Notes: generated by a model not told the origin, from the letters alone. A stretch of 64,000 bases of DNA from Lutraria lutraria (GCA_964023205.1 OZ026833.1:1084176-1148175), one strand, 5' to 3'. Shown: positions 11,754 through 22,626, counted from the first letter of the stretch. Numbers and translations: made by a program.

Positions 11754-11917
11754 TTTAAGTAAGGATAAGAAGGCTTCCCGGATAAATAAGGTTTTTTATT
11801 TTTACAAAAATATGAACAGTTTAATTTACAAACCAGATTGAACTGAAAATCGGTACCGACAAGTCCAAAAACCGAAATTAAGGGTAAGGATTGATGTTTT
11901 ATTATGATTTTCCACAC

Positions 11918-12388
11918 TTAAAGAGGCATATCCTACAACTGACAAACGTTCTGTGAAAGTGTAAAAATGTGCTATCTGTATATGTAAAACAATATATAAT
12001 GGATAATTGCCAGAAGAACTTGAGTCGTAAAATGACTAGTTTAGGTACCAGCCGCAAAAATCATAGCTATGGATAATAAATTGCTTCCACCCAAAAATTG
12101 TACAACAAATTCCAAAGATTTTCCGATCTTTTATGTAAACTTACGGGCATACACACTTCAAAGAGGTAAATTTCAAATTTGCTGATTGTTGACAAACTTC
12201 TCTGACGACTACATGACATTTCCATGTCAAAATGTATGTGTCACAAAAACATTTTTGTGATTTTATTTTTAATATGATGAATTTTTGGCTGAAACTTTCT
12301 CCGTCGGCTTTTTTCTTTACAAGCTTCTAATTTATCATCATTTTGCCTTGATTCTATATGTACCAAGTTGTAGGGTATGCCCCTTTAA
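11918..12388. mobile_element. MITE with TTAAAG(A/G)GGCATA inverted ends
   Basis: The left end TTAAAGAGGCATATCCTACA pairs with the right end TGTAGGGTATGCCCCTTTAA with two mismatches. The 471-bp interior has no gene. The shared TTAA...TTAA termini and the TTAAAGGGG-like ends link it with the element at 4846-5353. Confidence 0.8.
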
Positions 12389-12589
12389 ATTAATGTTTTA
12401 AAATCTTAGTAAAACCCTGTTTTTTCTATTTCCTTTATGTACACTCGCTATGTATATACTTGAAGTCAATATATTTTATCACATTTACTTCAAACATCAA
12501 ATCAATATTGATACATCAGAAAGGTTACTCACAGCCTCCATGTATATTTTTATCAAAATCTAACCTCATGCTTACAAGTATATTCATGA

Positions 12590-12768
12590 ACAGTCTAACC
12601 TGTAAACAAAGGCCACATATGGGAATGACAAATTGGCCTTTATTGAAGGTGGCCTTTATTATTCGAAGGTCAATTTGTTCTAAATTATCAATAATGGGTT
12701 TGTAAAAATGGTCTTTATTCACCGGATGGCTTTATTCGGACGTGGCCACTAACACAGGTCTGACTGTA
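12590..12768 (+). mobile_element. MITE family A copy, full length
   Basis: Ends ACAGTCTAACCTGTAAACAA and CACTAACACAGGTCTGACTGTA are inverted; about 180 bp. The interior has the family TTTATT/GGCC repeats, and the open frames across it are chance. Confidence 0.85.
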
Positions 12769-13052
12769 TATGTTTTACAAATAGACTGATGTATCTTTAC
12801 TAAAATGTTTTCCTTCCAAACTGTGATATACGAGTACGTGTATACCAATTTCAGTTTTATTTTTACCATTTATAACAAAACAAAATATGACAGAGTTTCG
12901 GCGAACTGATGTCAATTACTAGATTAATTGTTAGATATTTTCATCGTGACATTTAATGGTTTAAGGTCAACTTTAATATAGATAAAATTGTTAATCAGCT
13001 AAAATTTTCGTTTGGGTGTAAAGTACATTAGTAAAGTCAGCACCACCTGTAC

Positions 13053-13078
13053 CGCTCACAGGGTTATCTACAACACAC
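13053..13078 (+). promoter_or_regulatory. Conserved proximal element upstream of C1q copy 1
   Basis: CGCTCACAGGGTTATCTACA followed by ACACA lies 104 bp before the ATG. The same motif sits 99 bp before copy 2 and 78 bp before copy 3 (15161 and 16769). Conservation at fixed spacing suggests a core-promoter or first-exon element; in copy 2 it contains TTATATAC, which could serve as a TATA box. Confidence 0.5.
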
Positions 13079-13156
13079 TATTATATACCATTGTTTTCTA
13101 CACCACGAATGTAATAACATTTTGTATTGCTTTTATATAAGAGTTTTATTACTAAA

Positions 13157-14279
13157 ATGTATAAATTTAGCTGGATACTAATTGTTTGTATCCAGGCAGC
13201 AAGTTTTGCTGCTGGATTTGAGAACTCTGTAGAAAAACTTGATGAACTTCTTTCAGAAAGTAAACTTTTCAATCAGTTTCAGCAGCGGCTTGCTGCTCTG
13301 GAGAAACGCGAACTATAGTATAAACAACTGATTTTACAACTTACCAATGACTTGGCAGAGCAAAGACAAGACAATCTAGTACTTCGAGAAACAGTAGAAG
13401 AACTCAAATCTCAGCTGGACAACAAGAATGTGGAATTTGGAAACTTCAGCCAGACGCTTTTCCCCGAGAATGTTGTGTCGGAACAAACAAAACAACACAA
13501 ACCATTGAGCTCTATCAGACGTGTAGTAAAGAACAATCCCAGACAAGGTACTCTGTTCATTTACCAGTAGCTGTTGAACAGTTCAATGTGTGAAATTCGT
13601 TATAAACAAGTACAGTTTTGATATAGTTCACTACAAATTCTTCGTATTTGTTTATAATTCTAATGGTATAGATGTACGCTATCAATGAGTGATTTCCGAT
13701 TTAAGACCTTACCAGACAGATTTTAATTCAATTACTTAGATGCATGCTCATTCATTTTTGTTACAATACGGAGTACAGAAAATGGCTAATCCATTTTCTA
13801 AGTTGTCTAGTAAAAATGTGTTTATCTCACCAGGTATTTCAAGAAGACAATCTAACCAGGCTACTGTAGCGTTTTCTGCTGGACTTACCCACAGATTTTT
13901 ACATGCTGGAAAGGACCAGGACATTCTATTCGATTCAATACAAGTAAATATCGGCAATGGGTACAATGCACATCATGGTGCATTTATTGCTCCTGTTGCA
14001 GGTACGTACGTGTTCCATTCGTCAATTTTAGCTGATTTCAATCGTGAAGTATGGTGTAGATTTTCCGTGAATGGAGTCCATTGGGGTACAATCTATGCTC
14101 GCGGGACGGACGGAAGACATGACCAAGGTTCTCAGATGATTATCGTACAACTAAACAAAGGCGAAGATGTCAGTGTTCAGAATATGATAGCTGATGACGC
14201 AATCTATGGTGATGGAGATATATTTTCCACATTTTCTGGATTTCTTCTTCAAGGCGATGGTGAATTCATTGTTGGTTGA
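13157..14279 (+). pseudogene. C1q-domain gene copy 1, broken by an in-frame stop
   Basis: Exon 1 (13157-13547) starts MYKFSWILIVCIQAASFAAG, a clear signal peptide, but a TAG at 13316-13318 (ACTATAGTA where the paralogues have ACTGGAGTA or ACTAGAGTA) ends it after 53 residues. After the stop the coiled-coil frame continues intact to the donor CAAG/GTACTC. Exon 2 carries a complete C1q domain to the TGA at 14277-14279, nearly identical to copy 3. However, the stretch holding the acceptor TTGCTTTCAG in copies 2 and 3 is deleted here (near 13790-13800), and I see no well-placed substitute. Two independent lesions point to a pseudogene, although the C1q half is very well preserved, so decay is recent or a conversion event refreshed it. 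AATAAA follows at 14300. Confidence 0.8.
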
Positions 14280-14655
14280 AATGTTTGCACGTTTTCATCA
14301 ATAAAATAAAGTCTTTGGGTATTTGTCGTTTTTAAAAGTACTTACATATAAGGTGTACATGTACGTGATTGAAAGTTATTCTAAACAAGGTTATTACACT
14401 GTCACCATACTAAATTCACGAACACATATCATAGTATGTTACCAGAAAAAGAGAGCTGACAGAAAATTGATGAACATAGATTTTCAAGTTTAGTATGTTA
14501 TGAGTTTTTAAATTTGAATGAATGGTGTACATTTTGGTAAAACCTTGTATTTTAAATTACCACTACTGTCACCTGCGTCCTTGAAGTTTGTCTTACATTT
14601 CTATCAAACTTACTCGGGGTTCTCATGTATACATATGTTTTTCAAAATCCATCGA
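14280..14655 (+). repeat. 3' flank of C1q copy 1, duplicated at 17988-18380
   Basis: Contains ATCAATAAAATAAAGTCTTT (poly(A) signal), ACACATATCATAGTATGTTA, then CCAGAAAAAGAGAGCTGACA and AATTACCACTACTGTCACC. The same blocks follow copy 3 in the same order, but not copy 2. Copies 1 and 3 therefore arose by duplication of a segment reaching about 375 bp beyond the stop. The open frame here is not a gene. Confidence 0.8.
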
Positions 14656-15160
14656 ACTTGTTTACGTGTTTTTCATTATTACTTGGAATCTCTTGAAAAC
14701 AACATGTTTTTAATAACACATTTATTTCCAATGTTAATGTAGTTTACATAGATATTCTATTAATATTATAACTACATGACACACAAACAGTTCAAATGTT
14801 CATTAATTTGTATCTTTGATCTGCGATATGAGAATTAAATTTTCAAAGGAAAAAACTAAGAGATTTGTAGTACTGTATATCTCATTTACAAATGAACTCT
14901 GAAGTACAGTAAACCCATGTATTGTTTTGATATAAGATATGTAACACTAAGTTTAATTCAATGATCCAGCTTTAAAAAATGATTTCCCGAAAAACTGTGA
15001 TGTAAACCAATTGCAGATTTATTTTCGACACCATTTATAACATTAAAATAATGTAATGAGTTTTGGCGAAGTGATCGTCAATCACCAGATGAAATATTGT
15101 TAGATACTATCATCGGGATATTTGAATATAGTACTGTATATTAAGTCTGCATCACACGTT
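14656..15160. other. Spacer between C1q copies 1 and 2
   Basis: AT-rich. From about 15050 it shows similarity to the region upstream of copy 1 (TTTTGGCGAAGTGATCGTCA here, TTTCGGCGAACTGATGTCAA at 12896), so the duplication unit includes at least 200 bp of promoter side. Confidence 0.6.
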
Positions 15161-15187
15161 TCGCTCACAGGCTTATATACAACACTC
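15161..15187 (+). promoter_or_regulatory. Conserved proximal element upstream of C1q copy 2
   Basis: TCGCTCACAGGCTTATATAC followed by AACACTC, 99 bp before the ATG. It matches the elements before copies 1 and 3 and includes a TATA-like TTATATAC. Confidence 0.5.
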
Positions 15188-15259
15188 AGTTATTTACCAA
15201 CATTATTACACCACGATTACAAATACATGCATTGCATTTATAAGAATTATATAACTAAA

Positions 15260-16590
15260 ATGTATAAATTTGGCTGGATACTAATTGTTTGTATCCAGGC
15301 AGCAAGTTTAGCTGCTGGATTTGAGAACTCTGTAGAAAAGTTTGATGAACTTCTTGCAGAAAGTGAACTTTTCAATCAGTTCCAGCAGCGGTTTGCTGAT
15401 CTGGAGAAACGCGAACTGGAGTATAAACAACTGATTTTACAACTTAACATCGACTTGGCACAGCAAAGACAAGACAATCTGGTACTTCGAGAAACAGTAG
15501 AAGAACTCAAATCTCAGTTGGACAACAAGAATGTGGAACTAGGAAATTTCAACCAAACGCTTTTACCCGAGAACGTAGTGTCGGAACAAACAAAACAACA
15601 CAAACCGTTGTGCTCTATCAGACGTGCAGTAAAGAATAGTCACAGACAAGGTACTCCGTTCATTTAGTTGTTGAACATTTCTAGATATGAAATGTGTTAT
15701 AAACAAGTACAGTTTTGATTTTGTTCACTTCAAATTCTTCTTCAATCTTTTATATGCCCAAAGAGCGGAATTATGTTAGTTTCATTCAACTTAATGAATT
15801 CACTTGTATTCGTACTATTCGTGGTTCCGCATATCTTACCCCCCCCCCCCCCCCCCCCCCAAAGTAACAGTAACCCCAACAGTATCAAATATACTTTCAG
15901 GCGTATATTGCTCCGCCTTGCGGTGCTTCTGTGTAATTATAATTCTAGAAGTATTCATGTAGGTTATGACTGATTGATTTCCAATCTAACGACGACCTTA
16001 CTACTAGTAGATGGATTTTAAATATTTTATTAGATTCAGGCTAATACATTTCATTTTCATTGAATGAGGAGTAGAAAAACGGTTAATCCATTGCTTTCAG
16101 AGTTAAGATCCTCATTGTCTAGTAAAGATGTGTTTATCTCACCAGGTATTTCAAGAAGGCAATCTAACCAGGCTACTGTATCGTTTTATGTTGGGCTTAC
16201 CAACAGCCTTGTTCATGCTGGACCGGACCAGAATATTGTATTCGATTCAATAGAAGTAAATATCGGGAATGGGTACAATTCACATCGTGGTGCATTTATT
16301 GCTCCTGTTGCGGGTACATACGTGTTCCATTCATCAATTTTAATTCATAATGATGGTTAAGTATGGTGTAGGTTTTTCGTAAATGGAGCTCATAGGGGCG
16401 CCATCTACGCTAGCGCGACGGCCTGTAGAAATGACCAAGGCTCTCAGATGATTATCGTTCAACTAAACCAAGCGATGACGTCAGTGTACAGAACATGAGA
16501 GCCGATGCTGCCATATTTGGCGATGGAATTATATATTCCACATTTTCTGGATTTCTCCTTCAAGAAGATGGTGAATTTATTATTGGTTGA
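15260..16590 (+). pseudogene. C1q-domain gene copy 2, C1q exon broken
   Basis: Exon 1 (15260-15650, 391 nt) is intact: signal peptide MYKFGWILIVCIQAASLAAG, a coiled coil of about 90 residues, donor CAAG/GTACTC in phase 1. Exon 2 should start at 16101 after TTGCTTTCAG. It reads a normal first half of the C1q domain, then meets TAA at 16358-16360 (GGTTAA where copy 3 has CGTGAA). Further on a base is missing in AACCAAGCGATGACG (copy 3: AACCAAGGCGATGATG), shifting the frame. The homologous stop is at 16588. A truncated secreted coiled-coil product with half a C1q domain is possible, but loss of the second half of the jelly roll makes a functional C1q head unlikely. AATAAA follows near 16612. Confidence 0.8.
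15839..15860. repeat. poly(C) tract, 22 nt, in the intron of C1q copy 2
   Basis: Uninterrupted run of 22 C. It is absent from the equivalent introns of copies 1 and 3, which explains part of the longer intron of copy 2. Confidence 0.95.
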
Positions 16591-16768
16591 AATGTATGCA
16601 CATTGTCTTCAATAAAATAAGGTCTTTGAAAGATTGTCGTTTGTAAAAGTACATGTACATTTGTGTAGTTTTAGTTCAATTTCAAATTAGATAAAATGTT
16701 TTCAATGTTAATTAACCTGAAATCTTCATTTGTATTATAGTCCAGTTGTATGGACAGGACCATCTGTG

Positions 16769-16800
16769 CCACTCACAGGCTTATCTATGTACAACACACA
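16769..16800 (+). promoter_or_regulatory. Conserved proximal element upstream of C1q copy 3
   Basis: GCCACTCACAGGCTTATCTA then TGTACAACACACA, 78 bp before the ATG; same motif as before copies 1 and 2 with a small insertion. Confidence 0.5.
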
Positions 16801-16846
16801 TTCATATGCCATTGTTTTCTAACATACATAAAGTTTTATAACTAAG

Positions 16847-17987
16847 ATGTATAGATTTAGCTGGATACTAATTGTTTGTATCCAGGCAGCAAGTTTTGCT
16901 GCTGGATTTGTGAACTCTGTAGAAAAGCTAGATGAAATTCTTGCAGAAAGTGAACTTTTCAATCAGTTTCAGCAGCGGCTTGCTGCTCTGGAGAAACGCG
17001 AACTAGAGTATAAACAACTGATTTTACAACTTACCAGTGACATGGCACAGCAAAGACAAGATAACCAGGTACTTCGAGAAACAGTAGAAGAACTCAAATC
17101 TCAGCTGAACAACAAGAATGCGGAACTTGGAAATTTCAGTCAGACGCTTTTCCCCGAGAACGTCGTGCCGGAACAAACAAAACAACACAAGCCGTTGAGC
17201 TCTATCAGACGTGCATTAAAGAGCAATCCCAGACAAGGTACTTCATTCATTTAATTGTTGAACATTTCAATATATGAACATTTGTTATAAGTAAGTAGTT
17301 TTTATATTGTTGACCTCAAATTCCATATATTCTTTATAATCCAAACAATTGTATGCACGTACGCCATGGGTGATTTCCGATCTAACGACTAAGATCTTGC
17401 TAGACGGATTTGTAGTAATCAATTCACTAGATTCAGACTCATTCATTTTACTTACAATACGGAGAGTAGAGAAAACGGCTACTCTATTGCTTTCAGAGAT
17501 AAGATCCTCATTGTCTAATACAAATGTATTAATCTCACCAGGTATTTCAAGAAGACAATCTAACCAGGCTACTGTAGCGTTTTCTGCTGGACTTACCCAC
17601 AGATTTTTACATGCTGGAAAGGACCAGAACATTCTATTCGATTCAATACAAGTCAATATCGGCAATGGGTACAATGCACATCATGGTGCATTTATTGCTC
17701 CTGTTGAGGGCACGTACGTGTTCCATTCATCAATTTTAGCGGATAACGATCGTGAAGTTTGGTGTAGATTTTCCGTGAAAGGAGTTCATACGGATGCCAT
17801 CTATGCTCGCGGGACGGACGGAAGACATGACCAAGGTTCTCAGATGATTATCGTACAACTAAACCAAGGCGATGATGTCAGTGTACAGAACACAGTACCT
17901 GATGATGCTATATATGGTGATGGAGATATGTATTCCACATTTTCTGGATTTCTTCTGCAAGGCGATGGTGAATTCATTGTTGGTTGA
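16847..17987 (+). CDS. Secreted coiled-coil C1q-domain protein (C1qDC), two exons, 293 aa
   Basis: Probable secreted pattern-recognition or lectin-like protein of the C1q/TNF superfamily. Exons 16847-17237 (donor CAAG/GTACTT, phase 1) and 17497-17987 (acceptor TTGCTTTCAG) join to a 293-codon frame ending in TGA. Residues 1-20 (MYRFSWILIVCIQAASFAAG) are a signal peptide. Residues of about 24-115 are Leu/Glu/Gln-rich heptads (LNQFQQRL/LEKREL/LRETVEELKSQL types) predicting a coiled coil in place of collagen, common in bivalve C1q proteins. From about residue 150 the C1q domain runs to the C terminus, with QATVAFSAGL, FDSIQVNIGNGYN, GAFIAPVEGTYVF and YSTFSGFLL. It is the only intact member of the three-gene array. 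An alternative acceptor near 17466 would add about ten residues. AATAAA is at 18004-18009. Lectin activity is inferred from the family only. Confidence 0.88.
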
Positions 17988-18380
17988 AACAGTAACCCCA
18001 ATCAATAAAATAGGGTCTTTGGGTGTTTGTCGTTTTATAAAAGTACTTACATATAAGGTGTACATGTACGTGATTGTTAGTTATTCTAAATGTGGTTATT
18101 ACATTGTTAAATAACAAAAACGGTCACCATACTAAATACACGAACACATATCATAGTATGTTACCAGAAAAAGAGAGCTGACAGAAAATTGAAGGTAATG
18201 GATTTTCAAGTTTAGGATGTTATGAGTTTTTAAATTTGAATTAATGGTGTACATTTTGGTAAAACCTTTTATTTTAAATTACCACTACTGTCACCAGCGT
18301 ACTTGAAGTTTGTCTTACATTTTTATCAAACTTACTCGGGGTTCTCATATATACATATGTTTTTTCAAAATCCATCGGGT
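17988..18380 (+). repeat. 3' flank of C1q copy 3, duplicate of 14280-14655
   Basis: Carries the poly(A) signal AATAAA at 18004-18009 and the same ordered blocks as the flank of copy 1 (ACACATATCATAGTATGTTA, AAGAGAGCTGACAGAAAATT, CTTACTCGGGGTTCTCAT). This supports copies 1 and 3 as products of one segmental duplication. Confidence 0.8.
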
Positions 18381-18955
18381 TTAATGGACTGTGTAATGGA
18401 CTGTGTTGCAATAAACAAATTCATAGGCATGCTAGTACATGTCAGTAAAACGAAATGGAGTACTGTTTTTTTATTTTTGTCTGACAATGGGTGGGAGAAT
18501 TAGTTATAGCACCTTTTAATTACTATTACAGCCGAAATTGCCAACGCTTACCCCCCCCCCCCCCCCCCCGGTTATTATATTATTTCAGATTACCTTGAAT
18601 AATTAGATAAACAAAATGTGATCAAAGTAATTCTTTGAGTGAATAAGGTTATACAATTTTACATATCAAATGCATGATTATATTATTACAGTTCGATAAA
18701 TCCGATATTGTAAATGTATCTTAAAAATTGTGTATTGTCTGTATACGTGCGATACCATACGTATCGCGGTGCATTGCTTAATAAACAATATCCAATGATT
18801 ATTAACAAATATGTATCATGCGCTGAAACTCAATATAAATTGTTTTTCGGATCGACGTTATATATAGTTGTTACAAGTTTTCGTTATTAACACATTAACC
18901 AAACGCTGAGTTAAGTGTAGCTTACGAAAAAACGGATTTCATGAAAATGTTTCCC
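18381..18955. other. Spacer; includes a poly(C) tract and a short segment shared with 22335-22400
   Basis: A run of 19 C lies at 18551-18569. The stretch 18595-18645 (ATAAACAAAATGTGATCAAA, TTCTTTGAGTGA) is similar to 22345-22390 on the other side of the first GM2A-like copy, so a flanking segment was duplicated with it. Confidence 0.55.
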
Positions 18956-20414
18956 TCAGATATCAATATAAAGAGTCATATTCAAACAAGCGACTGGTTC
19001 GCTCTGATGGGAAATGTAGCTTATGATGATGTATTCTCCGGGCACCATAAAAAGGCTTGAAACCACTTCTAATCAAAACTTTTGTGTAATGGTGGAATTC
19101 TGGAATAAAATAATATAGATCACGTTTAATGAATGAGACGGGAAATCATCGAATAGCAAGAAATGTATGTTATTTCTGATACTAAAATGGTTAATAATAT
19201 CGTTTGTTAAAATTTGTTAAAACAGGGGGAAAATCAACCAGCCAATAAGGCTCACGCTTACCCATTACAGGTCAAAAACACAGGAACATATATCACAGAA
19301 ATGTCAAATGTATGAGAAAACTAAAATATTCCAACGGAAAAGAACATATTTTTCGACTAATACAAACATTTCCTAATGATAGCGCATGCGCAACTTTAAA
19401 TGAATGTGATATACGTTGAAAAAAACTATTACAATTAATAGGCAAACGCTTTTTTTGTGTCTACGTACCTAGAAGAATGTCATACATCAGACGGGAAGAA
19501 CTCTAAATTTACTTCGTGAAATAACTTTTGATTACGTAGGACGCATTATATTTCATATACTTTAAAGCCTGCGTAAACAAGCCATCTTGTGTATACTCAG
19601 TTTACTGATTTTGGGGTATATGCTTTACAAAGGTACAAATAAGAAAACGTATATAGCATTTTATTTACCTTTTTGTAAGAAATACATTCACAATTCTGAC
19701 AAAGCTCTCCCTTAAGTAGCACACATAGATTTTCATAACGACAAGAACCAAAGTCAATAACACATGGCCACATGATGTATTGACCATTCAGCATTTGAAA
19801 CATGATAACGCGTAACTGAAAAATTTATTATACATAGATTATTTTACATAGTTCAATCATCATTACGCATGGTTAAAATAAATCAATAATTCATTATTTA
19901 GTAAGAAAAAAATTAAAAAGTATTTTAGCTTAATGACCTTGAAATCCCTGGGACGAAAATGAAGGTCAAAGTTTTGAGGTGTTCAACTCTATGAATTGTC
20001 GGTTATTGACGTTAAATTTTCCTAGTAAAAATATAATAGATTTATAAGTACATGTATTACTTTGGACAATATTATGATGATAGGATTATAGGAGGTTGCG
20101 AAAAATTTATAAAACAAAGTCTTTTTCTGACTTATTAATTCAATAACTTCTTAAAACATTCAATAATTTTAAAACTAATAATTAAATAGACAAAAGTTAT
20201 GAAACAAAGCATTTACCATAATCGGTGAATCAACATTTTCGTTATATGTTATGTTTCCCTCAATGTAAACTGGCCCAGGGAGGACAGGTGGATCTGGATA
20301 CACACGGAATGTATCATTTGGTTCTCCACAATTCTGATATGAGAACCTTGTCACATAGGGCTGTATAAATGATAACAGATAATGCAGCGGGAGTATTGTC
20401 TCATTATAAATTGA

Positions 20415-20530
20415 ATAGAAACCAAATATAGAGGGATCAACGCAACACTATCGTAACTTTTTCTTATTTCAATTTGAGTTACGACACCGTTGCGTTGAGC
20501 CCTCGATATACACGCTTGTTGTTTCTATTA
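20415..20530. mobile_element. Near-palindromic short element in intron 1 of GM2A-like copy 1
   Basis: TAGAAACCAAATATAGAGGG, then ATCAACGCAACACTATCGTAAC, is followed after a short AT spacer by its inverse (GTTACGACACCGTTGCGTTGA ... TGTTTCTA). The arms are about 50 bp with mismatches. A foldback MITE is the simplest reading. Confidence 0.6.
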
Positions 20531-20966
20531 CGAATAATAACAAAAGTATGAATGCTCCATGATATTACTTAGGTTATCATGCACTCAACACTGATGCCAA
20601 TTTTATTCAACACAGAAGCGGCTACAATTGAAGCAATGATGCATTTATTGAGCCAACAAAGTTCGTATATATCAAATAAGTAGTGTAGGGTATGTAGCTG
20701 TATATTTTTACCAACTACGGTATCGCTCGTAAATTTTACTTTGTCTGTAATGTTCTTGTGGCCTCTGATTCAACCTGACCACAGCGACAATCATTTTGTT
20801 GTTATTCTTCCCCTAGACTTAAAATCAGACTTCAAGTTAAAACTGAATTTTTAATGTTTTGCAAACTTGTGATCTCCATAAACTGGTGATACTTTGTGTC
20901 ATTAACCACTCGTATAGCAATGTTTAACCTCATTTGAAAACTAAATGCATACATGTTTAATGTAAA

Positions 20967-21125
20967 TATCCCTGAAAGCCTGACCTCTTCCGGAGTAGGC
21001 TAAAACGTTCGGTTTTCTGGGAATTCCGGTTGTCAGAGAGCTTTTGATAAATTCCGAAAAAAATAAGGCTTTAAAAATGTCCCATTTTACGTGAATTACG
21101 GTTTCAGGGGTTTTAACTGCATTAG
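20967..21125 (+). mobile_element. Diverged MITE family C relic
   Basis: CTGAAAGCCTGACCTCTTCC, GGTTTTCTGGGAATTCCGGT and CGTGAATTACGGTTTCAGGG echo the family C blocks at 35942-36073, heavily eroded. It is intronic to GM2A-like copy 1. Confidence 0.35.
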
Positions 21126-21733
21126 TTAAATCAAGATTGAATTATATTATTGCTCTTAGACTATCTACTAAACTATTCCTAGATAAGCTTATATATATAG
21201 TATGGATATTCTATTCTAAGAATTACATTTTAGAAAAAAAACAGTTCTGAATTTCTTATTAAATGAAATTAAATTTCATTAACTTATATCCTTTCATTTA
21301 TTTATGTATATATTGTTACTCATTCATTCATTTTAATATGTATTAGTTAAATGTTATTTTGCTTGTTTCCAGAAGGCCACATTGAAAATAAGTCAAATGT
21401 TTTGTATATTTTACTTAATGTGTACACCTTCTATAAATAAAGATATTATTATTATATTATTATTATTATTAAAGATTTCTAAAATTAGAATGTCTCTCAT
21501 CCGTCATGTAATTTCTAATTCATCACTTATTTGTAAACAATTTTGAACGAGGGGAAAATCATTGTCATTTTAAGTGGAAGTAAAGTATCAGGAATAAATA
21601 TAGCCTTATTCTTATTCAGAAAATGTTTTAATAAAAATAACGTACAAACCTCTGGGTAAATAATGCACAGTATCCCTGGTTGCAAATGATTCGAAATAAT
21701 TCCAGTGAAAACTACCATCAGGTAAAGTCGCAT

Positions 21734-22567
21734 CTTGATCAGTGATGTAATAAACGATATTTCTACACCTATATCTATAGTAAATCTCTTTTCGAAGTGT
21801 TTACTCAATATTAGAACAATTGCTGTTGTCGGCTATCTATCAAGCTAATATCGAATGATGCATGAAGTTATAATTTGATTATTTACAACCCGTAAAAAAC
21901 AAGCCATTCAACTTAAAAAAGTACGTCTAGACATCGATGTGACCTAGTTGAAGGGCTTGTTGCTCCAGTTCAGAGCAATATATGGATATAAGATTGGATG
22001 GTGGTTTAAGAGAAATTATTTCTGCGTCGAATAAGACCAGACTTCTAAGAATCGGTTCAGAATTGTTACAACAGGACCTTGATGAACATGACCGGTGTGA
22101 TTTCTCAGCCCAAGAGTTCTATACTCTGTAATATACATATGGTGAAAAAAACTTTCTTTAGTTGTTCTAAAACATGTTATAAACATACCAATGGACAGTG
22201 TTTCAGAATGTAAAAAGAATTTCTTTGTAGCTGAGGTCTGTGGGGGATATTCACGTGCCGATAACCTATGGCTGTAAGCGGTGTTTCGAAGTATAAATTT
22301 AGTTATTTGTGTTCTACTAAGCGGAGACGCATATCTATAATTATAATTAAATAAACAAAATATGTTCAAAGTAATTTTTTGAGTGAGTCGGTTTTTAAAT
22401 TTCACAAACAAAGTACATGTGCAATATTTTATTACATAAAGGAAACAATCAAAGACTTTATTCCTGTTTATACCTGCTCCATATAAATCTAGAGGTTAGG
22501 GCAAAAGCTGCATTTAAGTTAAGCTACAAATTCGCACAAAATGTATTTTTGTGTAGAACAACAAGTC
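21734..22567. other. Upstream of GM2A-like copy 1; no gene recognised
   Basis: The 131-codon minus-strand open frame at 22016-22411 has no recognisable domain and unremarkable composition, and I do not accept it as a gene. The promoter of copy 1 should lie here. The part near 22345-22390 resembles 18595-18645. Confidence 0.45.
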
Positions 22568-22626
22568 TTATACAAATGTTAGAGTTACATCTAAACAGAC
22601 AGCTAATTTGCTTGCTCCATGGTACA
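22568..22626 (-). pseudogene. Orphan fragment of a third GM2A-like last exon
   Basis: The minus strand reads YHGASKLAVCLDVTLTFV and then TAA, matching the last codons of GM2A-like copy 2 (TYQSKQAACLDVTFTFK). The plus-strand DNA around AGTTACATCTAAACAGACAG is also similar to 24080-24100. Similarity ends abruptly at a 14-nt poly(G) tract (22627-22640), with no upstream part of the exon. This is a truncated duplicate, not a gene. Confidence 0.7.

Larger units (their letters stand above)
18956..21733 (-). pseudogene. GM2-activator-like (ML domain) gene copy 1, in-frame TGA in last exon
   Basis: Homologue of the GM2 ganglioside activator, a lysosomal lipid-transfer protein. Exons on the minus strand, all phase 0, are 21733-21650 (signal peptide, MRLYLMVVFTGIISN...), 20360-20217 (PYVTRFSYQNCGEPND..., then YPDPPVLPGPVYIEGNIT), 19815-19669 (MWPCVIDFGSCRYENLC..., CQNCECISY) and 19099-18956. 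In exon 4 the ninth codon is TGA (19075-19073). Beyond it 38 codons stay open and match the family C terminus (MVPGEYIIISYISHQS..., ACLNMTLYI) to a second TGA at 18956-18958. Read to the first stop, the protein is 133 aa and loses the last strands and the eighth cysteine. The splice sites look sound, so the lesion is single and may be recent, polymorphic or a base error. Transcription could still occur. Confidence 0.72.

Noticed and set aside
19669..21733. Selenocysteine reading of the TGA in GM2A-like copy 1
   Set aside because: The intact paralogue does not have Cys at this position, and I see no reason to expect a selenoprotein in this family; a nonsense change is simpler.
22016..22411. 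131-codon minus-strand open frame
   Set aside because: No recognisable domain, no splice or promoter context, and part of it overlaps sequence duplicated as noncoding at 18595-18645.
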